Shown here one piece after another: positions 1 through 8,513 of a stretch of DNA of 64,000 nucleotides. This DNA is from MED660 sp002691025. GTDB taxonomy: Bacteria; Myxococcota_A; UBA9160; UBA4427. Position 1 is the stretch's first letter; each line of letters begins with the position of its first letter. The notes below the pieces were generated by a model that did not search any database, had not been told where the DNA came from, and was given only the letters and a program-made list of their open reading frames with translations. The translations under genes and the position numbers were made by a program. Location: positions 1 to 64,000 of the forward strand of contig NHDZ02000158.1 of the NCBI GenBank assembly GCA_002170485.2, read 5' to 3'.

Positions 1-242
1 ACGGCGCACCAATCCGACCAGGCTGTTTGCAGGAATTCCAGGTAGGGTCCGGAATGAACCCGGAGCAAGGGCTCGAGACCATGACTTTGCGGCGTGAGGA
101 TATCTCCCAGGGAACGCGACCGAACCTGCTCCACGACCAATCGAGCCCGCTCCGGCTTCTCGAAACACGGCACAAGCCGGCCACCATAGAGTTCGACGCG
201 CCCCGCATGCCGAATATGATTCTCGCTATAGACCGTGTCCAA
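1..242 (-). CDS. Histone deacetylase-superfamily protein, probable acetylpolyamine amidohydrolase (N-terminal part)
   Basis: The gene runs off the left edge, so only about 80 N-terminal residues are visible. The reading starts at a TTG at 240-242, preceded by GGGGAG; an in-frame stop lies just before the TTG. Readable motifs are VYSENH near the N-terminus, GGRLVPCFEKPERA (residues about 19-32) and LLRVHSGPYLEFL near the end. These match the start of bacterial HDAC-family enzymes, in particular acetylpolyamine amidohydrolases, which hydrolyse N-acetylated polyamines or other acyl-amines using zinc. The zinc ligands lie outside the window. It follows the first SpdH-like gene on the same strand with about 80 bp between them, so the two are probably co-transcribed. 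The family call is fairly secure; polyamine specificity is inferred partly from this neighbour. Confidence 0.72.
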   Translation of the reverse strand, partial: MDTVYSENHIRHAGRVELYGGRLVPCFEKPERARLVVEQVRSRSLGDILTPQSHGLEPLLRVHSGPYLEFLQTAWSDWCA

Positions 243-321
243 TCAATCACACTCCCCGCATGAAGGCTCTAGCCTAACAAAGCGATCGAAAAAGCCTGGA
301 TCCAAGAGAAAGAAAAACCGG

Positions 322-2217
322 CTAGGAGACTTCGGGTGTCTGCTCGCCCACCGCCCGCCAGGCTGCATCGATGGCTGCATTCATCGTAGGGGTCGCTTCC
401 GAATCGGTATTGGCGATCGAGATACGTCCAAATCGGGCCCGACCGATCTCATGAGGCGCCTGGCCCTCAGCCCAGTCCGGATCGTCGAGATCGAGATACG
501 CATAGGCGTATCCATGAGGAATCCGGTTCAACGAGATTTCACGGATATCACGCTCGTGATCGAAACCGTGCTTTCCGAGGACGCCCTGGAGTTGGGAACG
601 AATCTGCTTCTCGTAGGTTTCGAAAGAGGTCGTATAGATGGAGTGACGACCCAATCGAAAGAGATCCCGAGCCGGCGCTCCNGGCTGNGCGGGAGTGGGA
701 CTCGACATCATCAACAACACCACGGGGTCATCGGGCCCGCGAGGCGGCTCAAATCCNCCACAGGTATTCGGGGGAGCGGTTCCGATCATCTGGAACATCT
801 CTCCGGGACACGTGGTTCGAGTCAGGCCCAATTNAGAGACGGCATGACCGTTTTCGAGAAGAACATTGGCGTAGACAAAGGGGATCTTGACGCCATATCG
901 AAGCGCCTCCTTCTGCTTCTCCGGAAGCTCTGGGCACAGATGGGGAATCAGACCGTTGTAGCAGGCAAGAACGACATGGTCTGCGCTTATCCGAAGCGGC
1001 TTACCCCGGGTCACGTAGTCGACGTCGACTTTTCCATTCCCATCTTCCCGGACACCGACCACGGTGCTGTTCAGGCGGATCCGGACATTCTGGCTGTCTT
1101 GATCCAGGGCTTGGTAATCAAAACGACTCGCAGCGACATCTTCGAAGCCTTTGCTCCCTGGCGCCACGGCCGGAATCATCTTGAGAACCATCAGCCTGGC
1201 CACCGTGGCATTGCCATCAGCAAACTGATGGATTTCCATCAAGTTCGGAAGCAGGCTCAAGGCCAGGGAATCGGCCACCTCGCCCAACCAGCCCATTCCC
1301 TGCAGACCCGGCGCCCCGGCGCNCANGGCTTCCAGAACGCTCGTATTCCANCCTGTCANACCGCCGTATATCTGGATCTGGGCATTCAGGATGTCAATGG
1401 CCCTCTGCTCCAGACCCACGCGCTCCGTGAGGAACTGATTGTAGGAGTGCGTCTTGGCGTATTCGTACTTCTCGAAAAGAGAAAGATCATCCAGGAAGTC
1501 CCGATCTCCTCCAAAGAAGGCAATCAGCTTCTCCTGCTGATCCTCCGGAAGAGGCAAAGCACGAACGGCTTCCTGATAATCACCCTTACCGTGCATGAAG
1601 TAGGTCCAATTGCCGCCTACCGTCACGTATCCATCCGGGCCGGCCATCGACATCCCGTTCTCCAAACTCAGATCCGACATGGCATGAGGCTCGGCCATGC
1701 CCCGGCTGATGGCATCGACGTCAATCCCCAGGTCCCGAACCAGGCCACTCGCGACTTCGCTGTAGCTTGAAGGATTCTCCAGGTTCTGGGCTCCGCCCAG
1801 ACTGAGAAGCATCCGCCCTTTGTGGTGGAANTCNTTCCGNTTGGCATGACCGCCAAAGTCATCGTGATTNTCNAGGATGAGNANCCGCGCTTCNGGCCCN
1901 ATCTGCTTGCGATAGAACCAGGCNGCCGCCAANCCNCTGATCCCCGCNCCCACCACGACNAGATCNTANTGTTCNTCGAGAGATTCATACNNGTCGGGCT
2001 TCTCCCCTCCCCAAGCCAGGGCATGAGCCACTTCATACGAACCCGGGTGGCTACCTCTCTCGCCTGTAAGCGCAGGCGGATAGGCTGCGGCCGAGAGTGG
2101 TTCGGGAACTCCAGACGGATCTCGAGCCCAAAGGTCCAACGGCGAAAGAAGGCCTGCACCGACGGTGCCCAGCGAGACGCCATGAATGAAATCGCGCCGA
2201 GTCATTCGNACCGACAT
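322..2217 (-). CDS. SpdH-like FAD-dependent oxidoreductase, copy 1 (Tat-exported)
   Basis: A 631-residue flavoprotein resembling spermidine dehydrogenase, which oxidatively cleaves spermidine to 1,3-diaminopropane and 4-aminobutanal in the periplasm. The N-terminus carries a twin-arginine signal (TRRDF at residues 6-10, then a hydrophobic stretch ending near LWARD). Next come the family signature RGSHPGSYEVAH, a GxGxxG FAD-binding loop and the NHDDFGGHA motif after the second Rossmann strand. The C-terminus has DPDWAEGQAPHE, shared with copies 2 and 3 but not copy 4. About 20 ambiguous bases fall in the gene, mostly in the Rossmann region and mid-protein, so single residues are unknown but the frame is intact. 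It is divergent from the TetR gene at 2305, with a perfect palindrome between them 21 bp before this ATG. The substrate is not proven; the family call is strong. Confidence 0.85.
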   Translation of the reverse strand: MSXRMTRRDFIHGVSLGTVGAGLLSPLDLWARDPSGVPEPLSAAAYPPALTGERGSHPGSYEVAHALAWGGEKPDXYESLXEXXDXVVVXAGIXXLAXAWFYRKQXGXEARXLIXXNHDDFGGHAXRXXFHHKGRMLLSLGGAQNLENPSSYSEVASGLVRDLGIDVDAISRGMAEPHAMSDLSLENGMSMAGPDGYVTVGGNWTYFMHGKGDYQEAVRALPLPEDQQEKLIAFFGGDRDFLDDLSLFEKYEYAKTHSYNQFLTERVGLEQRAIDILNAQIQIYGGXTXWNTSVLEAXXAGAPGLQGMGWLGEVADSLALSLLPNLMEIHQFADGNATVARLMVLKMIPAVAPGSKGFEDVAASRFDYQALDQDSQNVRIRLNSTVVGVREDGNGKVDVDYVTRGKPLRISADHVVLACYNGLIPHLCPELPEKQKEALRYGVKIPFVYANVLLENGHAVSXLGLTRTTCPGEMFQMIGTAPPNTCXGFEPPRGPDDPVVLLMMSSPTPXQXGAPARDLFRLGRHSIYTTSFETYEKQIRSQLQGVLGKHGFDHERDIREISLNRIPHGYAYAYLDLDDPDWAEGQAPHEIGRARFGRISIANTDSEATPTMNAAIDAAWRAVGEQTPEVS

Positions 2218-2237
2218 TAGAACCTACTTTTTCGTTT

Positions 2238-2255
2238 ACATGTCATATGACATGT
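2238..2255. promoter_or_regulatory. Perfect 18-bp palindrome, candidate TetR operator
   Basis: ACATGTCATATGACATGT reads identically on both strands. It sits in the short gap between the divergent SpdH-like gene (start 2217) and the TetR gene (start 2305), the usual location for an operator of a divergently encoded TetR repressor. The same sequence recurs at 15977-15992. Binding by the adjacent TetR is inference. Confidence 0.8.
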
Positions 2256-2304
2256 TCTACGATTGAGCGTCGAATGTCAATCTTTCATCTCAACGGGAGT
2301 CGGG

Positions 2305-2886
2305 ATGAGCGCCCGCAAAGAACAGATCCTATTTGAAAGCATCCGGATCATTACCGAAGAGGGCTACAGCAGCCTGAGCATGAGAGCTGTAGCTCGAGGG
2401 AGCAGACTCACACTCGGCGCTCTTCAATACCACTTCCCGACCTGGGAAGATCTGCTTCGAAGCCTCGCCGATCAGATTGGCGACAAGTACTGGACGGCAC
2501 ACTCGGAAAGCAGCCGAGACAGTGAAGCACCCACACTTCTTGAAACCGTTCAATTCATACTCGACGATGCGCCCGGCACCGAACTCGAGTCGGAAAGGCT
2601 CTTTCCCCAACTCTGGGCCATGGCACAGGTTGAGCCCGTCATGAAAGAACTCCTGGGCAATATCTACGGTCGCTATACCCAGATCCTGGAGGAAGCCTTG
2701 ACCGCCGAAGGAATCGCCAACCCGCAGATCTATGCACTGGGCATCATGACACTCCTTGAGTCCACCGCCCTTTTCATAGAACTGCATCCAACCTCAAGCG
2801 AAACCAAGAAAACAGAGAGGGAATGCGTCATGGCTTTCGTCAATAGCATCCTCTCTTCTTCCCAGGTCAACGAGGGCAGGCCATGA
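2305..2886 (+). CDS. TetR/AcrR-family transcriptional regulator, copy 1
   Basis: A 193-residue TetR-type regulator with an N-terminal helix-turn-helix. SLSMRAVAR (helix 2) and LTLGALQYHFP (recognition helix and start of helix 4) lie within residues about 25-50. The C-terminal ligand domain is generic. I start it at ATG 2305, five bases after GGGAG; an upstream in-frame TTG at 2263 would add a poorly supported extension. It is divergent from the first SpdH-like gene and overlaps the following hydrolase gene by four bases (ATGA). Its recognition segment is almost identical to that of the second TetR at 14203, so the two may bind related operators. It probably represses the palindrome at 2238-2255 until a substrate-derived ligand appears; that is inference. 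Confidence 0.92.
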   Translation: MSARKEQILFESIRIITEEGYSSLSMRAVARGSRLTLGALQYHFPTWEDLLRSLADQIGDKYWTAHSESSRDSEAPTLLETVQFILDDAPGTELESERLFPQLWAMAQVEPVMKELLGNIYGRYTQILEEALTAEGIANPQIYALGIMTLLESTALFIELHPTSSETKKTERECVMAFVNSILSSSQVNEGRP

Positions 2887-3839
2887 GCACAGGGATCAAA
2901 GAGGGAACCACTGAGATCGCAAGATCGATCTGTTGGCGTATGGACTTGAAGCGGGATTGGGAGCCCCTTCAACCCGAAATCCATATCCTCCACCGAGGGA
3001 AGACCACCATTTCCGCCCTGGATTGGAAAGGCGGAAAGCCCCCTCTTCTCATGCTTCACGCGAGCGGTCTGTCTGCAGGCGCGTTTGCCCCTCTCGCAGA
3101 GAGGCTCAGCCGTTTCTGCCGGCCCATTGCAGTGGATCTTCGGGGCCACGGAGGATCGACTCCCCCTAAGAAAATGTCCGATTTCAGTTATAAGACGCTG
3201 GCCGGCGACGTACTCGCCATGCTCGACGCGCTCGGTATCCGGTCCGCTCACGGATTCGGTCAATCGCTCGGAGGTGGGGTGCTCCTGCGCGCCGCGATCG
3301 AGCGCCCCTGTCTGTTCGAAAGCCTGATGACCTGCGAAGGAACAGCCACACCGACCCATTCGGCCCCCGGCGAGGCGAGAGCCCGCAGGCGCATCGAGGG
3401 GACAGCCAGAATCCAGACCGTCTGGAAGGAAAAACAGGAACTGGTTTCACATTACAGCCAGAAAAGGCCCTTCGACCGCTTTGCACCAGAAGCCCTCAGG
3501 GCTTTTGCGGACTGGGGCCTTTCGGCGAGAGACGATGGCCAATTCGAACTGACCTGTTCTCCTGAAACGCAAGCCGGCTACAACAACCCATCTCGATCGG
3601 CCATCGAGACGGACTGGATCGACCAGAGGATCGCGGAAATACCGGCTGCAGGGACGCCTTGCACCGTGCTGCGAGGTCGCCGGAGTTCAATTCCTGAGGA
3701 GTGCCACGAAAAGCACGTACAGGTGTTGCAGGCCAGATCAGTCCAGATCGATGGCGGCCCCTTCCTCCCGCAGGAGACACCCGAACGCGTCGCCGAAGTC
3801 ATCCGGAGACAGATCGGACCTTCCTCCGAATCTTTCTGA
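2883..3839 (+). CDS. Alpha/beta-hydrolase-fold protein lacking the usual catalytic histidine
   Basis: A 318-residue alpha/beta hydrolase. Visible parts are the oxyanion-hole segment LMLHASGLSAG (from about residue 56), VDLRGHGGS (84-92) and the nucleophile elbow GFGQSLGGG with Ser128. In most members the C-terminus carries GHFLPxE with the catalytic His; here the text is GGPFLPQE, with Pro (codon CCC) in that place. Either the protein is not a classical hydrolase, the His comes from elsewhere, or one base is wrong (CAC would restore it). The ATG overlaps the TetR stop, indicating translational coupling, so it belongs to the same regulatory unit. The substrate cannot be told; a role in processing the compound handled by the neighbouring oxidoreductases is a guess. 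Confidence 0.82.
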   Translation: MSTGIKEGTTEIARSICWRMDLKRDWEPLQPEIHILHRGKTTISALDWKGGKPPLLMLHASGLSAGAFAPLAERLSRFCRPIAVDLRGHGGSTPPKKMSDFSYKTLAGDVLAMLDALGIRSAHGFGQSLGGGVLLRAAIERPCLFESLMTCEGTATPTHSAPGEARARRRIEGTARIQTVWKEKQELVSHYSQKRPFDRFAPEALRAFADWGLSARDDGQFELTCSPETQAGYNNPSRSAIETDWIDQRIAEIPAAGTPCTVLRGRRSSIPEECHEKHVQVLQARSVQIDGGPFLPQETPERVAEVIRRQIGPSSESF

Positions 3840-4045
3840 GAGTCGGCTTGCGGCATCAAGGTAGCCTCGTCTGGAAGCGGGCAGAAATATGAGAAGCTCA
3901 AGAAAGTTGGCGCAACAAACCCTTCCGAATGAATGATACGAAGATCTTCCGGTGTACCCGGAGTTTCGTGGATGGCATCGGGGAGATGTGTCCTGACTCC
4001 TCACCCCATCCCTGAAGGAAGCCACTCCGAAAAGAGGTATTTCCC

Positions 4046-5920
4046 ATGATCACAAGACGAGACTTCTTGAACGGAGCCGCCCTCACCGTGGCTGCGGGAG
4101 CCACCCTCGGCCCGAAGGACCTGCTGGCCATGGGCAACAGGGGGCCTACCCCGAACCTTCTCTCCGGCGATGAGTACCCTCCGACCCGTACGGGACTGCG
4201 CGGCAGCCATGAAGGCTCATACGAGGTCGCCCATTCACTGGCGTGGCGGGGAGAAAAGCCGGCCCACTACACCCCACTCCAGGAAACCTACGACCTGGTG
4301 ATCGTGGGAGGCGGAATCAGTGGGCTCAGCGCAGCCTATCTGTATCAGCAGAAGGCCGGAACCGACAAGAAGATCCTGATCCTGGACAACCACGATGACT
4401 TCGGAGGGCACGCAAAACGCAACGAGTTCAATTCAGGAGGACGGACGCTTCTCGGAGTCGGAGGCAGTGTCAATCTCGAAGCCATATCCCTCACCGACAC
4501 TGCACAAGGCGTTCTTGAAGAAATTGGCGTCGATCTCGAACGCCTGGATGCTGCTCGTGAGCCCGGCTACCTGCTCTCCGATCTCGACGCACAGGCCGGT
4601 TATTTCCTGAATGAGGATACCTACGGACAGAACCGGGTCATCCATGGAAACTGGGCCGATGCCTGGCGCGGTGGCTCACAGACCCGACCGCTCGTCCACT
4701 CCCTGGGCCTTCCCGCCGAGCAGCAAGAGCGCCTGATTGCCCTGGCGGAGGGCAAAACGGACCTGCTCGAAGACCTCTCCCTCATGGAGACAAAGCGGTA
4801 CATCGAAAGCACCCCGTACGAGGAATTCCTGCGCCACAAGGCGGGACTGTCAAGCAACACCATCCAGCTCTTCGAGCCCTACCACAAGGTCTATATGGGA
4901 TTCGGCACGGATTCCAGCTCCGTCGCCGAAGCCTTCCTGCTGGGCTATCCGGGCATGCGGAGCGTGGGAACCGTGGGCAAGATGGGCAACAGCCTCTGGG
5001 GGCTCGCCAAGGAATACATACAATTCCCCCTGTTTCCCGACGGCAATGCGTCGATTACACGCATGATGGTGCGGAAGTTGATTCCCGGTGTCGCTCCCGG
5101 GAACTCGATGGAAGACGTCATCGATGCGCCCTTCGACTACAGCCAGCTCGATCAAGAGGGCGCCCCGGTTCGTATCCGACTCAACAGCACAGCGGTCAAC
5201 GTCAAGAACGAAGACCAAGCCGTGGAAGTGGCCTACGTCCAGAACGGCGAGGCGTACAAAGTCCGAGCCAAGAACGCCATCCTCGCCTGCTACAACGGAC
5301 TCATCCCACACCTCTGCCCGGAGGTTCCCGAAGAACAGAAGCAGAACCTGAAATACGGCGTCAAGGTCCCCCTGGTCATGACCAACGTCCTGCTTCGAAA
5401 TGGGGCTTCGGTCAATGAAGCGGGTCCAGCCCAGTACCACTGCCCTGGAAGTTTCCACTCTTTGGTTACCAAGGCTCCTCCCGTGAATCTGGGCAACTAC
5501 AAGCAAAGCGGCCAAGGAAGCGAGCCCCTGGTTCTATGGATGGCTCACGCCCCCGCACCTCGCCGACAGCCGGGACAGACGGCCCGCGACGTCTACCGTC
5601 TCGGAAGGCACAGCCTGTACCGGATGCCCTTCGAGGAGTACGAGAGCAGTGTCAAGAACCAGCTGACATCCATGTTCGGGAACAATGGTTTCGATGCTGA
5701 ACGCGATATCGGTGCCATCACGGTCAACCGCTGGTCTCACGGCTACACCTATGGGTACCTCCAACTCTTCGACCCCGATTGGAGCGAGGGTCAAGCGCCC
5801 CACGAACTGGGCAGGAACCCCGTCGGGCGGATCAGCATCGCCAACGCGGATTCCCATGCCAGTGCCTCGGTTCAGGCCGCCATCGACTCTGGAGCCCGCG
5901 CAGTGGACGAAATCAGCTGA
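4046..5920 (+). CDS. SpdH-like FAD-dependent oxidoreductase, copy 2 (Tat-exported)
   Basis: A 624-residue protein of the spermidine dehydrogenase-like family. It begins MITRRDFLNG, a compact twin-arginine signal, so it is expected to fold with FAD in the cytoplasm before export. LRGSHEGSYEVAH is at 51-63, the FAD loop VGGGISGL at about 87-94 and NHDDFGGHAKRNEF at 115-128. Towards the C-terminus are NRWSHGYTYGY and DPDWSEGQAPHELGR. The start is supported by AGAGGT upstream of the ATG. A 206-bp gap with no recognisable gene separates it from the hydrolase. It reads in the same direction as the membrane protein, aldehyde dehydrogenase and acyl-CoA ligase that follow. No ambiguous bases affect it, so it is the best copy for modelling. 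Confidence 0.88.
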   Translation: MITRRDFLNGAALTVAAGATLGPKDLLAMGNRGPTPNLLSGDEYPPTRTGLRGSHEGSYEVAHSLAWRGEKPAHYTPLQETYDLVIVGGGISGLSAAYLYQQKAGTDKKILILDNHDDFGGHAKRNEFNSGGRTLLGVGGSVNLEAISLTDTAQGVLEEIGVDLERLDAAREPGYLLSDLDAQAGYFLNEDTYGQNRVIHGNWADAWRGGSQTRPLVHSLGLPAEQQERLIALAEGKTDLLEDLSLMETKRYIESTPYEEFLRHKAGLSSNTIQLFEPYHKVYMGFGTDSSSVAEAFLLGYPGMRSVGTVGKMGNSLWGLAKEYIQFPLFPDGNASITRMMVRKLIPGVAPGNSMEDVIDAPFDYSQLDQEGAPVRIRLNSTAVNVKNEDQAVEVAYVQNGEAYKVRAKNAILACYNGLIPHLCPEVPEEQKQNLKYGVKVPLVMTNVLLRNGASVNEAGPAQYHCPGSFHSLVTKAPPVNLGNYKQSGQGSEPLVLWMAHAPAPRRQPGQTARDVYRLGRHSLYRMPFEEYESSVKNQLTSMFGNNGFDAERDIGAITVNRWSHGYTYGYLQLFDPDWSEGQAPHELGRNPVGRISIANADSHASASVQAAIDSGARAVDEIS

Positions 5921-6113
5921 AACCCTCAAAAACAGGACCATCGAAACACGCAGCAGGATGACGCTCGAATCTGGAACGACGGCGGATTCCGGGGTCTTGG
6001 ATTGACGATATAAATTATTGTACTCTTTACGACCCGATCCAGAGGCCTTCGGACGCTGATCCTCCACCCATCATCGACCACCCACCCCACCCGAAACCGA
6101 CAGAGAGACCCCC

Positions 6114-6836
6114 TTGAAAAACCTTGATCAGCAAATTCAGCAAGCCGGTTTCTGGTCGGCCGTTCTCACACTCACGACGGGCCTGATCAGCGCCTTCCTG
6201 CCTCTCGATGTACCGAACGCATACGAAGCCACATTGGCCGACCGTGTGGAGTGGCTGAATGCGAATTCCGGGCTCTTCATCCTTTCGTGGCTCAATCAGA
6301 TCGCATCCATGGTCGCCCTCTCCGGAATGCTCGCGGCCATGGCCTGGTACACCGCACGCTGGAACCCGTTGCGCGCTCTTCTCGGCGCCGTCTTCGTCGC
6401 CTTCGCCACGATGGCCTTCTTCATCCCCAAGTTCATGGCCGTCTGGACCATCCCCATGCTCTCCGAAGCCATTGCCACGCAATCGACGGGATACGAGATG
6501 GCCCTGGGGCTCCTGCCGGTCCTGAACGTCACAGTCCCATACTCGCTCTATACATCGTTTGACTATCTCGGGTTCTGGCTCTACAGCGTGTTCGCCCTGC
6601 TTGTCTGCATTCCCATGACCCGGGGCTCTTTGAGCGCCAAGATCATCGGCATTACATTGGGCTTGTTTGGTGTGATCTACAATGTGCTCACGGCCTTCAT
6701 TCTCGCGGGTTCAATTGGCCGCCTCCAGATCTCCGACTCATTGATGACGGCCGCCCTGCTGCTCCTGGTGATCTCGATTGCCGCCCTCTTCCTGTTCCGA
6801 AGCCCTGCCACCCACGAAGGCCAAGGCTCCGCCTAA
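6114..6836 (+). CDS. Polytopic membrane protein of unknown function
   Basis: A 240-residue protein starting at TTG 6114 (MKNLDQQIQQ). I see about six hydrophobic segments spread over the length, beginning around residues 14-30 and 52-72 and ending with a C-terminal segment rich in Leu, Ile and Ala. There is no cleavable signal peptide and no motif I can assign to a transporter or enzyme. It lies between the second SpdH-like gene (193 bp away) and the aldehyde dehydrogenase (55 bp away) and probably shares their transcript. It could be a membrane partner that takes electrons or moves a product, but nothing in the sequence shows this. The TTG start is a compromise; no ATG lies near it in frame. 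Confidence 0.75.
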   Translation: MKNLDQQIQQAGFWSAVLTLTTGLISAFLPLDVPNAYEATLADRVEWLNANSGLFILSWLNQIASMVALSGMLAAMAWYTARWNPLRALLGAVFVAFATMAFFIPKFMAVWTIPMLSEAIATQSTGYEMALGLLPVLNVTVPYSLYTSFDYLGFWLYSVFALLVCIPMTRGSLSAKIIGITLGLFGVIYNVLTAFILAGSIGRLQISDSLMTAALLLLVISIAALFLFRSPATHEGQGSA

Positions 6837-6891
6837 ACCACGAAAACGATTTCCAACCCTCAACCCGAATCATTTCATGGAGAAGAATCGC

Positions 6892-8310
6892 ATGACAAGT
6901 TTCAACAGTGACTTCACGATGACCATCGACGGAAAGCCGGTTTCCTCCCACATTGAACTGGAAGCCATCAACCCTGCTACAGAAGAAGTGATTGCCTCTT
7001 TTCCGGACGCAACTCGTGACCACCTCGAAGAAGCGGTCACCTCAGCCCGCAATGCTTTTCCGGCATGGAGCAGCCGACCCGTCTCCGAGAGACAGGACAT
7101 GATCCGCGAGTTCGGCAAAGCGATAGAAGCCCACTCGGAAGAACTCATGGCGCTGCTCACCACCGAACAGGGCAAGGGGCGTGACGGCGCCGAATTCGAA
7201 GTCGGCGGCTCAGCCGATTGGTGCGCCGGCATCTCGGAGCAGGCGCTCCCCGAGGAGATCATTGAAGACAACGAAGAACACACCGTCTTCGTTCGCCGCA
7301 CTCCCCTGGGCGTGGTCGGAGGGATCACACCCTGGAATTTCCCCATTCTCCTGGCCGTATGGAAGATTGGCCCTGCCCTTTTGGCCGGCAACACCATGGT
7401 GCTCAAGCCCTCGCCCTTCACACCGCTCTGCACCCTCAAGCTGGGCGAGATCGCCAGCAAGGTCTTTCCTGCCGGCGTGCTGAACGTCATCTCCGGAGGC
7501 GACGAACTCGGAAAATGGATGACCTCACATCCCGACATCGCCAAGATTTCATTCACCGGATCCACCGATACGGGCAAAGCGGTCATGCGGAGCGCGTCCG
7601 AGCACATGAAGCGGATCACGCTCGAATGCGGCGGCAACGATGCGGCCATCGTCCTGCCCGATGTGGATGCGAAAGAAGTCGCCGAACCGCTCTTCTGGGG
7701 CGCCTTCGCCAACAGCGCACAGTTCTGCGTTGCGGCCAAGCGGCTCTACGTACACGAAGACGTCTACGATGAAGTCATGGAAGAACTGATCGAGTACGCC
7801 AAGAACGTGAAGGTCGGAAACGGAGCCGAGGCCGATACACTTCTCGGCCCGATCCAGAACAAGCCCCAATATGACAAGCTCCGGGACCTTCTCGCTGACA
7901 CCAAACGATCCGGAGCCTCCATCCGACTGGGTGGTGAGGTCGACGATTCACCTGGGTATTTCATCCCGGTGACGCTGGTCGACAATCCTGCGGACGACTC
8001 GCGTATCGTCAAGGAAGAGCCCTTCGGCCCCGTCCTCCCGCTTCTGAAGTGGAAGGACGATGACGAAGTCATCAAGCGGGCCAACGACAGCGAGTATGGC
8101 CTGGCCGGATCGGTCTGGGGCAAGGATCTGAAGCGAGCGCGATCCCTGGCCGAGCGACTCGAGACGGGAACGATCTGGATCAATGAAATGCACCAGTTTG
8201 CACCCAACATTCCCTTCGGTGGCCACAAGCAGTCCGGCATGGGAGTTGAGAACTCGCTTGAAGGGCTGACCGAATACACGAACAGCCAGACCATCACGGT
8301 CAAGAAATAG
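6892..8310 (+). CDS. NAD(P)-dependent aldehyde dehydrogenase
   Basis: A 472-residue member of the aldehyde dehydrogenase superfamily, which oxidises aldehydes to carboxylates. The family landmarks are present: GGITPWNFP in the cofactor domain, FTGSTDTGKAVM, the general base Glu245 in LECGGND (the usual ELGG has Cys in the Leu position) and the nucleophile Cys279 in SAQFCVAAKR. FGGHKQSGMG closes the C-terminus. I choose ATG 6892 because GGAG lies nine bases before it; longer in-frame starts reach back into the membrane-protein gene. SpdH-type cleavage of spermidine would yield 4-aminobutanal, which such an enzyme could convert to 4-aminobutanoate, so the position between SpdH-like genes fits polyamine breakdown. 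The true aldehyde is not determined by the sequence. Confidence 0.92.
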   Translation: MTSFNSDFTMTIDGKPVSSHIELEAINPATEEVIASFPDATRDHLEEAVTSARNAFPAWSSRPVSERQDMIREFGKAIEAHSEELMALLTTEQGKGRDGAEFEVGGSADWCAGISEQALPEEIIEDNEEHTVFVRRTPLGVVGGITPWNFPILLAVWKIGPALLAGNTMVLKPSPFTPLCTLKLGEIASKVFPAGVLNVISGGDELGKWMTSHPDIAKISFTGSTDTGKAVMRSASEHMKRITLECGGNDAAIVLPDVDAKEVAEPLFWGAFANSAQFCVAAKRLYVHEDVYDEVMEELIEYAKNVKVGNGAEADTLLGPIQNKPQYDKLRDLLADTKRSGASIRLGGEVDDSPGYFIPVTLVDNPADDSRIVKEEPFGPVLPLLKWKDDDEVIKRANDSEYGLAGSVWGKDLKRARSLAERLETGTIWINEMHQFAPNIPFGGHKQSGMGVENSLEGLTEYTNSQTITVKK

Positions 8311-8313
8311 AGG

Positions 8314-8378
8314 ACGCGCCTTTACGGCGCGTGCGCCGGGCGTCCTGCCGAGACTCGAATCAGGGCCGGCAGGACGCC
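8314..8378 (+). terminator. Two consecutive strong hairpins, possible transcription terminator
   Basis: Directly after the aldehyde dehydrogenase stop, ACGCGCC (8314-8320) pairs with GGCGCGT (8326-8332) over a 5-base loop. GGCGTCCTGCC (8339-8349) then pairs perfectly with GGCAGGACGCC (8368-8378). Neither hairpin is followed by a T-run, so intrinsic termination is uncertain; they could instead stabilise the 3' end or attenuate transcription into the ligase gene. Confidence 0.5.
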
Positions 8379-8513
8379 TGGAACGCCCTCCCCCCTCCCT
8401 GTACCCGCCCGATGCCACTCATCAGGGTCACGGGAGCAACCCTTTCGGATGCAGGACCCACTCCCGCAAGAGGAGTGGAAGAAATGCAACCCAGACGTCG
8501 TTGAGGTCAAGTC

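Noticed and set aside
1..60. Possible frameshift in the HDAC-like gene near the left edge
   Set aside because: Re-reading the reverse complement showed a continuous frame through VHSGPYLEFLQTAW; the apparent shift came from misreading one base.
235..1770. Long open frame on the plus strand opposite the first SpdH-like gene
   Set aside because: Its translation has no recognisable domain, and the opposite strand encodes a full flavoprotein with clear FAD motifs.
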